A stretch of 64,000 nucleotides of DNA from Gossypium raimondii (taxonomy: Eukaryota > Streptophyta > Magnoliopsida > Malvales > Malvaceae), in contig NC_068575.1 of the NCBI RefSeq assembly GCF_025698545.1, positions 58,413,980-58,477,979 on the forward strand, given 5' to 3'. The notes beneath the pieces were generated by a model. That model saw only the letters and a list, made by a program, of their open reading frames with translations, searched no databases and had not been told where the DNA came from. Both the position numbers and the translations under genes were made by a program. This document shows positions 38,235 through 48,764 of this stretch, piece by piece. Positions within the stretch are counted from its first letter, which is position 1; each line of letters opens with the position of its first letter.

Positions 38235-39566
38235 ATGGCTTCATTATATTCTTTGTGTTGTGTTTTATTTTTAGCACTAGCAATAGTTGCCTTGTATGTT
38301 TCGCCAGCTGTTTCGACGTCGAGACGAGGGTTCGAGCGCCGGAATGAGGTGGAAGACGGGTTCAGGGTCATGCTCAAGCACGTTGACTCGGGCAAGAATT
38401 TAACCAAATGGGAACGAATCCAACGTGGGATAAAGCGTGGGCAACGCAGGCTCCAGAGGTTGAGTGTTATGTTTTCGACAGCCATCAGTTCATCATCGGT
38501 GGTTAAGGCGCCTGTTGCTGCGGGGAACGGCGAGTTTCTAATGTACTTATCTATTGGGACACCACCGAAGAGTTACTCCGCGGTCATGGACACCGGTAGT
38601 GATTTGATATGGACTCAATGCAAGCCTTGTTCTCAATGTTTTAAACAATCTACCCCGATCTTCGATCCAAAATTGTCTTCTACCTTCTCTAAATTGTCAT
38701 GCTCTAGCCACCTTTGTGCGGCACTACCCGAACAAACATGCGGTGATGGATGTGAGTATGTGTATTCGTACGGTGATTATTCCTCGACACAAGGGGTGAT
38801 GGCTACTGAAACATTCACATTCGGCAAGGTTTCGGTTCCGAATATCGGATTTGGGTGCGGAGAAGAAAACGATGGGGAGGGATTTTCACAAGGTGCTGGC
38901 CTGGTGGGGCTCGGGCGCGGACCACTGTCCCTAGTTTCGCAACTGAAGGAACCCAAGTTCTCTTATTGCCTAACACCCTTCGATGAGACCCAAAAAAGTA
39001 CACTTTTGATGGGATCTATTGCAAGTGTGAATCGCACATTGGGTGCAATCAAGACCACACCATTGATACATAATCCATTGCAGCCATCTTTTTACTACCT
39101 TTCACTCCAAGGAATTACAGTTGGAGGAACTCGCTTGCCTTTCAACGAATCAACTTTTGCATTCCAAGATGATGGCAGTGGCGGCTTAATTATTGATTCC
39201 GGCACCACCATTACGTATCTTGAAGAAAGCGTTTTCAATGTGCTCAGCAAAAGATTCATCAAGCAAATGAAGCTTCCCGTTGACAATTCAGGTTCAACGG
39301 GGCTCGAGCTTTGCTTCATCTTGCCGTCAGATGCTTCGGAAGTAAAGGTTCCGAAATTAATATTTCATTTCGATGGAGCAGATTTGGATTTACCGGGAGA
39401 GAATTATGTAATTGCTGACTCGAATATGGGATTGATTTGCTTGGCAATGGGGCGTTCAAATGGTATATCGATCTTGGGCAACATTCAACAACAGAATATG
39501 TTGGTTCTCCATGATCTTAAGAAGAAAACTCTATCCTTCGTCCAAACACAATGCCACAAGTTATGA
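38235..39566 (+). CDS. Nepenthesin-like secreted aspartic protease (443 aa, intronless)
   Basis: An A1-family aspartic endopeptidase of the plant nepenthesin type, probably apoplastic or vacuolar. Residues 1-27 form a signal peptide. Residues 28 to about 95 are a basic propeptide (RIQRGIKRGQRRLQRL). The N-lobe (TAXi_N-like) begins at FLMYLSIGTPP. The first catalytic Asp is D119 in DTGSDLIWTQC. It is followed by the Cys-rich nepenthesin insert (CKPCSQCF...C...C...C) and the flap YSYGDYSSTQG at about 177-187. The second catalytic Asp is D321 in DSGTTITYL. The C-lobe ends ILGNIQQQNMLVLHDLKKKTLSFVQTQC. Possible N-glycosylation sites are NLT (55), NRT (266) and NES (304). Length and single-exon structure are normal for this subfamily. 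Both catalytic aspartates are intact, so it should be active. TATA and poly(A) signals flank it. Confidence 0.95.
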   Translation: MASLYSLCCVLFLALAIVALYVSPAVSTSRRGFERRNEVEDGFRVMLKHVDSGKNLTKWERIQRGIKRGQRRLQRLSVMFSTAISSSSVVKAPVAAGNGEFLMYLSIGTPPKSYSAVMDTGSDLIWTQCKPCSQCFKQSTPIFDPKLSSTFSKLSCSSHLCAALPEQTCGDGCEYVYSYGDYSSTQGVMATETFTFGKVSVPNIGFGCGEENDGEGFSQGAGLVGLGRGPLSLVSQLKEPKFSYCLTPFDETQKSTLLMGSIASVNRTLGAIKTTPLIHNPLQPSFYYLSLQGITVGGTRLPFNESTFAFQDDGSGGLIIDSGTTITYLEESVFNVLSKRFIKQMKLPVDNSGSTGLELCFILPSDASEVKVPKLIFHFDGADLDLPGENYVIADSNMGLICLAMGRSNGISILGNIQQQNMLVLHDLKKKTLSFVQTQCHKL

Positions 39567-40557
39567 ATTAATTTGTGGCCTTCATTTTCATTTATTTGCT
39601 ATTTTTTCATTTGTAGACGATAAATAAATCTTTTTAAATAAAATCGACGTTTGAATTTATTAGTAGTGCTAGCATCTCATTTCGTTTTAACACAAAAAAT
39701 TCCTACTAGTTAATTTTAAAGATCATTTGAAGTAAGGGCTACCAAAGTTTCATTGTTAAAATTCGTCTCTTTTTTATCTATGTATGGAGGATGAAAATTT
39801 AGTAAATATCTTTGCCGGAGGCATTACCTCAAGTGATAAGATCCACTTGATCGTTTAGATAGACATTCCTAATAAATACATTATAACCACTAAACCTGTA
39901 ACATGTTTCTAAATAAAATAATATTTCGTTTTTTACTTGTGCATTTTTTCATAAAATGCCAACTATTTACATGTATGCATCAAAGACATGGAGGTTTATT
40001 TGAATAAACTGTACCAGTCAAGGGACTTTTTCATATATTAACCTGGCATGATTTTATTGGGTTAGAGATGGTACGGGAGTATAACCCCATTTGACCTAAC
40101 AATTTACTCTGCTTTTATCACAACACATCCTAACCTAGCTTTTCCGGCTCATAAAAATGCTAAGATGAAAACTACTAAAAAAAAAAAAATTAGTAAAGGG
40201 CAGTCCTTCATTGAGCTTTAGTCATTAAAAGAACCATGCATGTCAAAATAGTATACAAAATGCTTACATTTTCATACAGACTGTTTACTATTGTGAGTTA
40301 CATGTGAAACAAAAATGAATTGTACATCATAATGGATTGAAATTAGTTGAAGTATCAAACCTGCTACCGTACACCAACAGCAGCTCCAATCGGCCAGCCA
40401 TTTCTTGGGTCGATCTTATTCTTCTTCAAAGAAAAACACCCTTCAACTTAATTGATGATTCGAACATGATTAGTCTGAAAAGTTCAATGTTTCCTACCCT
40501 AGTTATATAATCAATGCTGTGATGTATGACAGATTATTAAATAAAATCGGCACAACC
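39567..40557. other. Intergenic between convergent genes
   Basis: Shared 3' flank of the + strand protease and the - strand CBSCBSPB gene. Other than the poly(A) signals I see no gene, RNA or clear repeat. Confidence 0.5.
39623..39628 (+). terminator. Poly(A) signal AATAAA after the aspartic protease
   Basis: AATAAA lies 57 bases after the stop codon, with a second AAATAAAA about 13 bases on. This is a suitable near-upstream element for 3' end formation. Confidence 0.5.
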
Positions 40558-43500
40558 TCATAGTTTTGAGCGCTTTAAGTACACAAGCACGCCAATGCTG
40601 GTTAAGACAACGGCACCCGCCAATAGGCCTGTGTGAAAAGAGGCCCACCGAGTTTTCGCGGCTGTTACACTTGATTGTGATGTTATCTGCTGAGAGGAAT
40701 CAGGAAAATCCAGATACAATCTTAAAACCTGTAAGACAGGAACAGAGAGTAATAAATTTAGAACAATATATTAGGAGTAACTACAATCTTTTCCGATTTT
40801 GGCTCTTTATTTCTCATATCAACAATTTTTTCCACCTTTTTTTATCCTTCATTACTTCGTTAAGATTTAAGAGTTTGATCTCAAAGCCCAAGTTGAGAAC
40901 TAGCTTGAGCCTTGTTAGATAGAAAATCACACTAGCCAATGACCAACCAAGTACAATAAAGATCCAATACGAATGAAATGAACTACAGCTCACAGATTCA
41001 AGTTCAATTATGAAAACCTTAAATCCTAAAGCTGGGCTCCATAAACTTGTCCTCTTAAAGTGAAAAATCAATGAAAAATAATGCAATTTATCTGTGCAAA
41101 TATTCATTAAAAAGTACCAAGGAAACCAGCAGCAGAGACAAAATAGGATGGTCCAGCAGGAGAGAACCAATAGTCAAATACAGAGAGTGAGTTACCTTTA
41201 GTCCTCGGGATCTAGTATGGTTAACAGCAGCAATAAGATCACTGTCCGTGATGAGTAAAACCTTATCACCTTCATCATCTTCATACTATATAAAAATGAG
41301 AGAAAAAAAAGGGAATGAGTACAAACAATAAAATTTGATAAAACCACAGAAAGTGAAGTACAAAATAAACAAATAATCAACTCACCAGAAGCTGAGGATG
41401 ACTATGATCATTACTAGAACCAATTCTTTGCATAACAGCTAACGAAAGCTCGTCTAAATTCTCAATACCTGGAGAAAAAAATATAAATATGGTATTTTTG
41501 CATGCATGAAACATCATGGGAAAAAGGATAATAGCAAAGCCCGCAAACATGCTTACTATCATATTCAACTGCAGATTATATCTTTCTTTTCAATAATAAA
41601 GCCCAGGTGTGGATTAGGAAATCAGTGTATTGGTGCTTATAGGTATGAAATGGCATTTATTTATAATATTCAGGTCAAATTCTTTAGCAAGTATATTGAC
41701 CTACATTGCTACGTACCAAAATTGAATCGATGTACACGACCCTTATGATCCTCAAATTTGAAGCAAAATGAGTTTCCAAGGCCAAGGGAAGGATAGGATG
41801 ATAACCTTCCAGCATCTGCCCCCTCTGATGTCAAGATTGCAGACATTTCACTGAAATGTACATTCAGCAAGGTTGGTTCCAGTGTAACATGTTGGGACCA
41901 TAATGAGACTGAATGAGTTTACCTCTGAGTGTCATAATCATCTGGCGGCTGTAAAGAAAGGGCAGAATCCCAGAATTTTTGCATCATTGTGCTTGCTATG
42001 TCATTAACAGCTCCAGAGCTACTTTCAACCTTCAAAAGATCAAATTTTCAGAAATAAAAATTTAATTTAGGGGGGGCTGTTTGACATCCTCGTGTGATAA
42101 TATAAAGAAAGCTAAACAAATTATGGAATAATAGCGGCCAGATTCAAATAAGAAAATACTACACAGTATATTTGTAACCATATTATAGGGAACTTTGTCT
42201 TTTAACTTTTTACTTGTTACTGGTGAATTATGCTCAGTCGGACAAAACTGTAGACATGCCAAGTGCAATGGAATGAGTCAAGACCTTATCCAACAACTTG
42301 AGAAGGACTAACCTATATGTTTCTGTATGTACAAGTATCCCGACAACTCAAGAAGTATTGATCTATATATAGCCATCGATATAAGTAAGAGGTTCAGAAA
42401 GGGCTGAGAAAGTTCAGGCAAAAAGTTTTGAAGGTTAGTACTAGGACTTACACAAAAGAAAAAGTAAGAATAAAAGTAGTTTTCATAATTACCTTCAAAA
42501 CTTGCAAATTTTAAATATTAAGGATTTCAACAAAATATAATGTACATGGAAATACTGCTTTCCAACTCTTTTTTTTTAATTGTTATAATGAAATTTAATT
42601 CATCTTGTCAACTATATAGTCCACCGCAGAACATATAATGACCCAAGGATTATAACTATTGACAAAAATATTTCCAACTCTGGACACTTGGGGTGAAAAG
42701 AATTGAGCTGAGCAAAGTTCTACATCTTCCCATTATGCCTAATAGCCATTGCCTAAACATCCAATTCATATACATGAAATACCTAAGGATTTTGATAGAT
42801 ATAAACATGCATAAAATACATACCATAGAAATTGCTGCATGAGTAATCTGCAGAACATCTACACAAGCAGCAACAGTTCCATCTGCACAACAGCCATTTC
42901 CACACACATCAACATGAAAAAATTGTAATCATAAAAATGTATGAAAGAACAAAAACTCACCTTTGTCTAGAACAGGAAGATGTAAAAACTTCCCGTCATG
43001 CATTATATGCAGTGCGTCAAGGATTGATGTTTCCACTTTTGCACATTCAGGGTTTGGTGTCATAACCTGAGTGATAAAGAAAAGATAATGTCATGACGAA
43101 GTATCAAAAGTCTTCTTCATACAAAATGAAAGTACAAAAAAGCTTATAACCAGAAACCATTTATGCTAAAAAATTGCAAGTTATGTCTTGGGGCCATCTA
43201 ATGTCAAGAATACATGATACAAAATTGCACATTCTATTCCAAGATCAGATAATGCAATTGAGAAATAGGTAAAACTTAAAAGAAATCAAACATGTTCATG
43301 TTCCAAACTTCCAATTTAATTTAATTTAAGTATCACTGCAGAGTTTATAATAAACTATGCGACATAAACACTGTAACTGTCCAAAGTAAAGGTATCTGAG
43401 TAAACAGAATCAGTGACCAATTCTCAAAACATCAATTGAAAATGGTATTTAGAAAGCCTGAAAATGAACTTTCAACAGCCACAAATACAATTTATATGCA

Positions 43501-46500
43501 AATTAACAATTTATAGTATACTTCCAAAGACGGTATCAAGATGCACTTCTTAGATAAAAATCTATTCATGAAAATTGTCAAGCATACTAATTACAGACAT
43601 AGAATTGCTCACTATATTGCTGATGTATTTATGCATAAAGCAGAGTTGAAACTCAGTTGTAAACTTTATTCAAATACACAATTTTTTAAACAAATGCACA
43701 TCAAATCAAATGTATATGAGTGAACCTTTTCCACCATAGTCAGCTCGGGGGAGAGATTTTGTGCCACAACTCGCATAAGGATATCCTTTGAACTGCAGTG
43801 GGTAGTAAAGTTAGTAATTGCAAAAATATTGAAAGAGACCTTTAAATCCACACCAAATACATGTTACGGTGCAAAAGATCTCAAAAGCTAATATTAATCA
43901 GTTCATAAGAAAGGTTACGTTAGTATCCCCTGAATTTTGTTCCCCGTCATCATAACAACTGAATTAACCCGCAACTCCCGCATCTTTTTTGCAGCAACAC
44001 GGACAGGATCTGATGATGAAACAATTGCAACCCTGGAAAAGGAAGAAGATACCAGTACAGGTAAAACCAATAACAAAACGAGCAAGGGTATTTAGGAAAT
44101 TGTATTTGTATATAACAAGCCATTAGACAACTGAGACGGAAGAAAATACTTCGGATTTTCAGAAATTATAGTTGACAAGGATGGCTTGAACATCCGCTCC
44201 CTCAAAGTTTCTATGAAGGCATATGGTGCTGAAATAAAACATGACAAACAAAACAACTAATAACTGGTTTCAATCTGTATGGTACAAGCATTAATCTATA
44301 CCCTTGATCACTCATCAAGTAAAAGATATGTAATAGACATATAAGTTTGTGCAGACGCACTTTGATATTATATATGAACCTTCTTAATATATACATGTAA
44401 TGGCGAGGAAAACTTGAAAGTTGAGTCATTTCTATTCAAAAGTGCATTCAGCAACCACAAAAGCACCTGTAGTATTTGGCTCAAGAAGCGTGGTGCAGAA
44501 GCACTTTTGAGCAAAACCTAAGAGTGTTTTGCGGTTGTGATGGGCAAAAATCAGCTTTTGGCACTGCAAACACAATGCCAATGCAACCTAAATCAACTAC
44601 AAATCTCAACCACACAACTGGGGTTTAAGGCTAGACAATAAATTGGAATCTTGCCACCAAGTAGAGCATTTATTAGTGATTATGCAACCATTAGTAACTA
44701 ACTTCTATTTAAAAAAACAGCACACACAAAAAGTTTAAATACTGAAAAATGTAATGTGCTAAAAAATATAAAACCATGCTTTATGGCCAAAAAATTGAAA
44801 CTACTAGCAGGTATAACAACCAATGCACCAAGCAATAAAGCACAAGAGTTAGTCCATAAAACAACAAAATAAGCACATTAAAACAGGAAATCATATTGAG
44901 AAGAGCCAAACTTTTTTTTTTTAAATGTACCCGTTCACATCTAATGCAGAGAAAAAAAAGCAACAAACTAAAGCATCAAAATCTATAATAGTATCAGGTG
45001 AAAAGGTTGGTTATCTGAATCAAACTAACTGGATCAGATACCAAATTTTCAAGCAGAACATGAAATAGTGTAATCCTTGTCATTTCATGTGCCAACTTTA
45101 GGTTGATATATGTAAGCACACACAAGGATATTAAATAATGCTAGTGATCTATTTTTATTGACACATACATCAGTAAAAAAATTGATGATGATGATACTAA
45201 AGAATAAATGATCATGTTTGCATGCATTTACAGCAACAAAGATGAGACAGCAAGTGTCTATTTTGGTGAATATCGTTGAAACGACAGAGGTAACAACGAG
45301 AGCTTATCAAATATATGCATGCAATGGCCTTGAATCATTAGAATGTTATAAATGCCATTAAAAAAACTAATGATGATAATAATAATGAATGAATGATCAT
45401 GTTTGCATGCATTTACAGCTATGAAGAAGAGCCAGTAAGTGTCTATATTGGTGAATATTGTTGGAACAACAAAGGCAACAACGAGAGCTTATCACATATA
45501 TGCATGCAGTGGCCTTGAATCATTAGAATGTTATGATCATTAGTATAGAAGAAAAATTAACCATTGCTTCCCCACTGGCGTTCAACCCCTTCCACTGCAG
45601 CAGCAATTGCACTTCCTTGCTCGGCAGCCTTCTCCATTCTAGAGATAGCATCATAAAGGCATTTTGTAATATCCAGCATGGCAATGACTTCACCATTTTC
45701 CACAACAGGAAGATGCCTGAATTTACCTGTCAAAAGAACCAGTTACTTAGGTTTAGTACATGCATGTACAATAGAATTTAAAGTTTTAAACAAGTACTGC
45801 TATTGTGATCAACCTTAGTTCAGCTCTGGCATATATCAAGTCAACGCTTTGCAATTTCACCATTGCTTAGAGAAATGGTACAATAGCTTTTGACAAAGGA
45901 AAATCCAGAAATGACATTGGACTATTTAAAACCACACTGATAATTGAGGACTATATAAAACCATAAAACATACTTTTAATTAAGCTAAAATTTTACTAAA
46001 TTCCAATGGCCACCTTAGGTTCAGCCCACTACGTAAACTCATACATTTTGTCCAAGGGTTAAACCCAAAACCTAATGTGTGATGATTATAGAACATACTT
46101 TTAATTAAGCTAAACTTTTAGTAAATTCCAATAGTCACCTTAGTTCAGCCCACTATGTAAACTCATACACTTGGTCCAAGGGTTAAACCCAAAGCCTAAT
46201 GTTTGATGATTATAGATAATTTCAGATCTAATCTGTCAAACCATTTATAGAAGACCCTGCATGAGAATCTAAATTCAACACCAAACCTTAGCTTTGTCAC
46301 ACATCTTTCTCACAGATAATTAGCTAACATGAGTTTCATGAACTAAAAGAAAGCAATAATATTCTTCCAACACTCCATCAACCCCCTAAGTCTTTTGCAA
46401 GTCCCTTTCTCTCTATTCAAATTTCTTCTAAGAAAATCAATTACCATTGAGTTTGAACCTTTACAAACGTGCCAAAGTTCCTTTCAAATGCCGTCAAAAC

Positions 46501-47207
46501 CAACGCTGGAATAGGTTTTCTTTGTCCAAGATATATCCAATTATTTCTAAACAAAAATAGAATCCAGTTTTAGAAGGGTTATAGTGCAAAAAGTAACATA
46601 ATCAAGCACCTCGAACCATCTTCTGAAGTGCCTCGATGGCCAAAGAGTCCGACGTTACAAAAATTGGACTACATGTCATTATCTTAGATACCACAGTCTG
46701 CTCCGGCCTCAACCCTTCTGCTATTACTCTAGTGGCAATGTCCTGGAAATTATACATACATAAATTTGCAATTTTACACACTACACAATAAGAACAAGGA
46801 AGGAATAAAACAGTCGAGAGATGCTAAATAAAAAACCTTGCCAGTAATGATCCCAGAGAGCAAGCCATTGGCATCGGTGAGCAACACTGCATCCATACGA
46901 CGAGCTGCCATCCGCCTACAAGCCTCCGACACAGTGGTTCCTTCCGGGATGGTGAGAGCTTTGGACAACCTCAGCTTCTTCACCGTCCTCTCACCACCAA
47001 CAGAACTGACAAAGAACGATCTTGAACCTTAACTAAAACAACATTTGTTAAAATGAACATTGAAAAGCAATACTAAGTAAAGGAAACTAACGAAGGAGAA
47101 GTCGGCTTGGCATTGTCGGATGTGTGAGACTTCTCAGGGGCAGAAGGACCTCTTCTATAAGAATTCCGGCGGGATGCCGGCGGGAGAGACACCGATTGGC
47201 TGGTCAT
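40558..47207 (-). CDS. CBSCBSPB: CBSCBSPB protein: four CBS domains, PB1 domain, tail anchor (530 aa, 14 exons)
   Basis: Exons (minus strand): 47207-47092, 47005-46837, 46742-46610, 45726-45562, 44228-44150, 44032-43919, 43792-43726, 43066-42961, 42882-42824, 42029-41923, 41850-41717, 41468-41386, 41285-41196 and 40728-40558. Phases join to 530 residues ending in TGA. The N-terminus is Ser/Arg-rich and disordered. Two CBS pairs follow: about 52-175 (KALTIPEGTTVSEACRRM; GKFRHLPVVENGEVIAMLD) and about 215-345 (KVAIVSSSDPVRVAAKKM; GKFLHLPVLDKDG). A PB1 domain spans about 403-482 (FCFKFEDHKGRVHRFNF; YEDDEGDKVLLITDSDL). One membrane segment near 506-524 before KRSKL makes it a tail-anchored protein. 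CBS pairs usually bind adenosine nucleotides, and PB1 mediates protein pairing. The plant family probably senses energy or redox state, but its physiology is little known. The exact paralogue number cannot be assigned. Confidence 0.95.
45182..45534. repeat. Tandem duplication (period 185 bp) in intron 4 of CBSCBSPB
   Basis: Two adjacent copies start near 45182 and 45367 with a constant offset of 185 bases. Shared blocks include atcatgtttgcatgcattta (45211 and 45396) and cttgaatcattagaatgtta. Divergence is modest, so the duplication is fairly recent. The second copy ends about 28 bases before exon 4. Confidence 0.85.
45967..46215. repeat. Tandem duplication (period about 125 bp) in intron 3 of CBSCBSPB
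   Basis: Copies at about 45967-46091 and 46092-46215. Shared blocks include aacatacttttaattaagct, gtccaagggttaaaccca and gatgattatag. Only a few substitutions separate them. Confidence 0.85.
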
Positions 47208-47254
47208 TTCGTCGATTAATTTAGGCCAATCGATCAATTAAGCTTTTTAGGTTA

Positions 47255-47263
47255 TTAGGGTTT
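47255..47263 (-). promoter_or_regulatory. Telo-box upstream of CBSCBSPB
   Basis: AAACCCTAA read in the gene's sense orientation, 48 bases before its ATG (47207), probably in the leader or core promoter. Confidence 0.4.
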
Positions 47264-47427
47264 AGGAATTTGAGTGGCCCTCCCTCTTTGACCACTCCCT
47301 CTCCCTTTCCACGGTGGATGGTTTCAAGGCTTCAGCCTCATTGTTGTCTGAACTCTGAATTTATATTTGATTCGTCCACTTATAATTAAACTGTCAATCA
47401 CAAGCTACAATTTCATTAATTAATTGG

Positions 47428-47960
47428 GCTAATTTTATTAGTAGTCCCTAAATTATTATTTAGATTTTAAATCAATCCCAAAATTCAAAATGTTCTATTT
47501 AAGTCCTCAAAGTATTAATAGTGTATCCATCTAGTTTCTTTCATCATTCTAGCCATCAAATTAGGAGATATATGTTAGCTCAAATATAATGTAGAGCATA
47601 TTTAAATTAAATGTATCAAATTTTAAATATATATATACCTATCACATAAATTATTTGAATTTGACACGCTATAAAAAAATAGTCTTACTAAATCTTAATG
47701 GTGCTATTATTTAGTAAGTTAGACCTAAATTACCTATAAATAGGTGTACATATGTTTAAAATTTGATCTACATATTTTAAAATGGTTTATGTCAAATTCA
47801 AATGACATTTAACGCTTAAGCTAACATTAGGTAGATGAAAGAATTTAATTGATGTAATATCAATGCTTTAAAGACTCAACAGAGAATAATGAATCTTAAA
47901 TACTACAAATATAAATAGATTGATAATTTCAAGGACCATTTATGACATTATTAATTATTT
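47428..47960. mobile_element. Diverged foldback element (about 530 bp)
   Basis: The left arm (ctaattttattagtagtccct...) and the reverse complement of the right arm (ctaaataattaataatgtcat...ggtccttgaaatt) align loosely. Inside are matching inverted words (catctagtttctttcatcat against its mirror near 47835). No transposase or sharp target duplication. This is an old copy. Confidence 0.45.
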
Positions 47961-48129
47961 AGACAAAAATGAAAGAATATCAAAATACAACCATAAATAG
48001 CATTGTTTTCCATGTTTCCAAATGCCTTTGAAATTTTAGATTTTATTCTACCCTTAGTTACTTCTTCAATGTGTTGTGTATAAGATTCAAAATTTACCAA
48101 AAAAAAAAAAGAAATTCTCTTCGTGGAAG

Positions 48130-48389
48130 CAGCCGCATGGCTAGGACCGGCTGGGGCTCGACACCTAAAATAAAAGAATTTTTATTTAGATTTTTTAAAA
48201 AAGTTTTAAATTTTAAATTAGTAAAAATAAAATTACGCTGTGGCCTCCCTTAAAAATGATAAAAATTTAATTTGAAATTTTAAAAATTATAAATATATAG
48301 ACTATTAAAATAGTAAAATTACATTTTTACTATCATAAAAATTACAATTTAATTTCAGCCCCAAACAAAATTTGTTGGCTTCGCCCCTA
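48130..48389. mobile_element. hAT-like MITE with imperfect 8-bp target duplication
   Basis: The left end cagccgcatggctagg and the reverse complement of the right end (taggggcgaagccaac) resemble each other and the CAGNGGCGGAGCC-type ends of plant hAT MITEs. The flanks cgtggaag (48122-48129) and tatggaag (48390-48397) match at 6 of 8 positions. The interior is A/T-rich, with inverted ggggct/agcccc words. Confidence 0.5.
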
Positions 48390-48764
48390 TATGGAAGGAA
48401 ATGGGTCCAAGTACATCCTTAGAAGAAAAAAAATCAAATTTTTGTGCCACAAGTTCAATGTTTCTTTAGCATATATGGTTGTTATAATTCATAACCCAGA
48501 AGAACTGCATAAAGACTTAGAGGCATGAAACAAGAAAAATCTAATTTAATTTAAACCTGTTACCAGTTTTGACAAATGCAGATATCTATAAGTCTATTGA
48601 TATAAATGAGATGGTACAAGCAGCAGCCTATATGATATGATATCATAGCAACAATGGCAACTTGTAAATAATCAAGCAATACTGTGTTATTCCATCAAGA
48701 GAAATAGAAGGTATATGTTGAAGGCCAAAAATATTGGTGTCTCGTGAATTCTGCTCTGCTCTCT

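Larger units (their letters stand above)
47208..48764. other. Intergenic between CBSCBSPB promoter and FAAH 3' end
   Basis: Holds the CBSCBSPB promoter (telo-box at 47255), a diffuse foldback element at about 47428-47960 and a hAT-like MITE at 48130-48389. The remainder is AT-rich with no gene. Confidence 0.5.

Noticed and set aside
44433..44610. Possible MITE in CBSCBSPB intron 4 (aaaagcac words inverted at both ends)
   Set aside because: The inverted similarity is weak and no target duplication was found.
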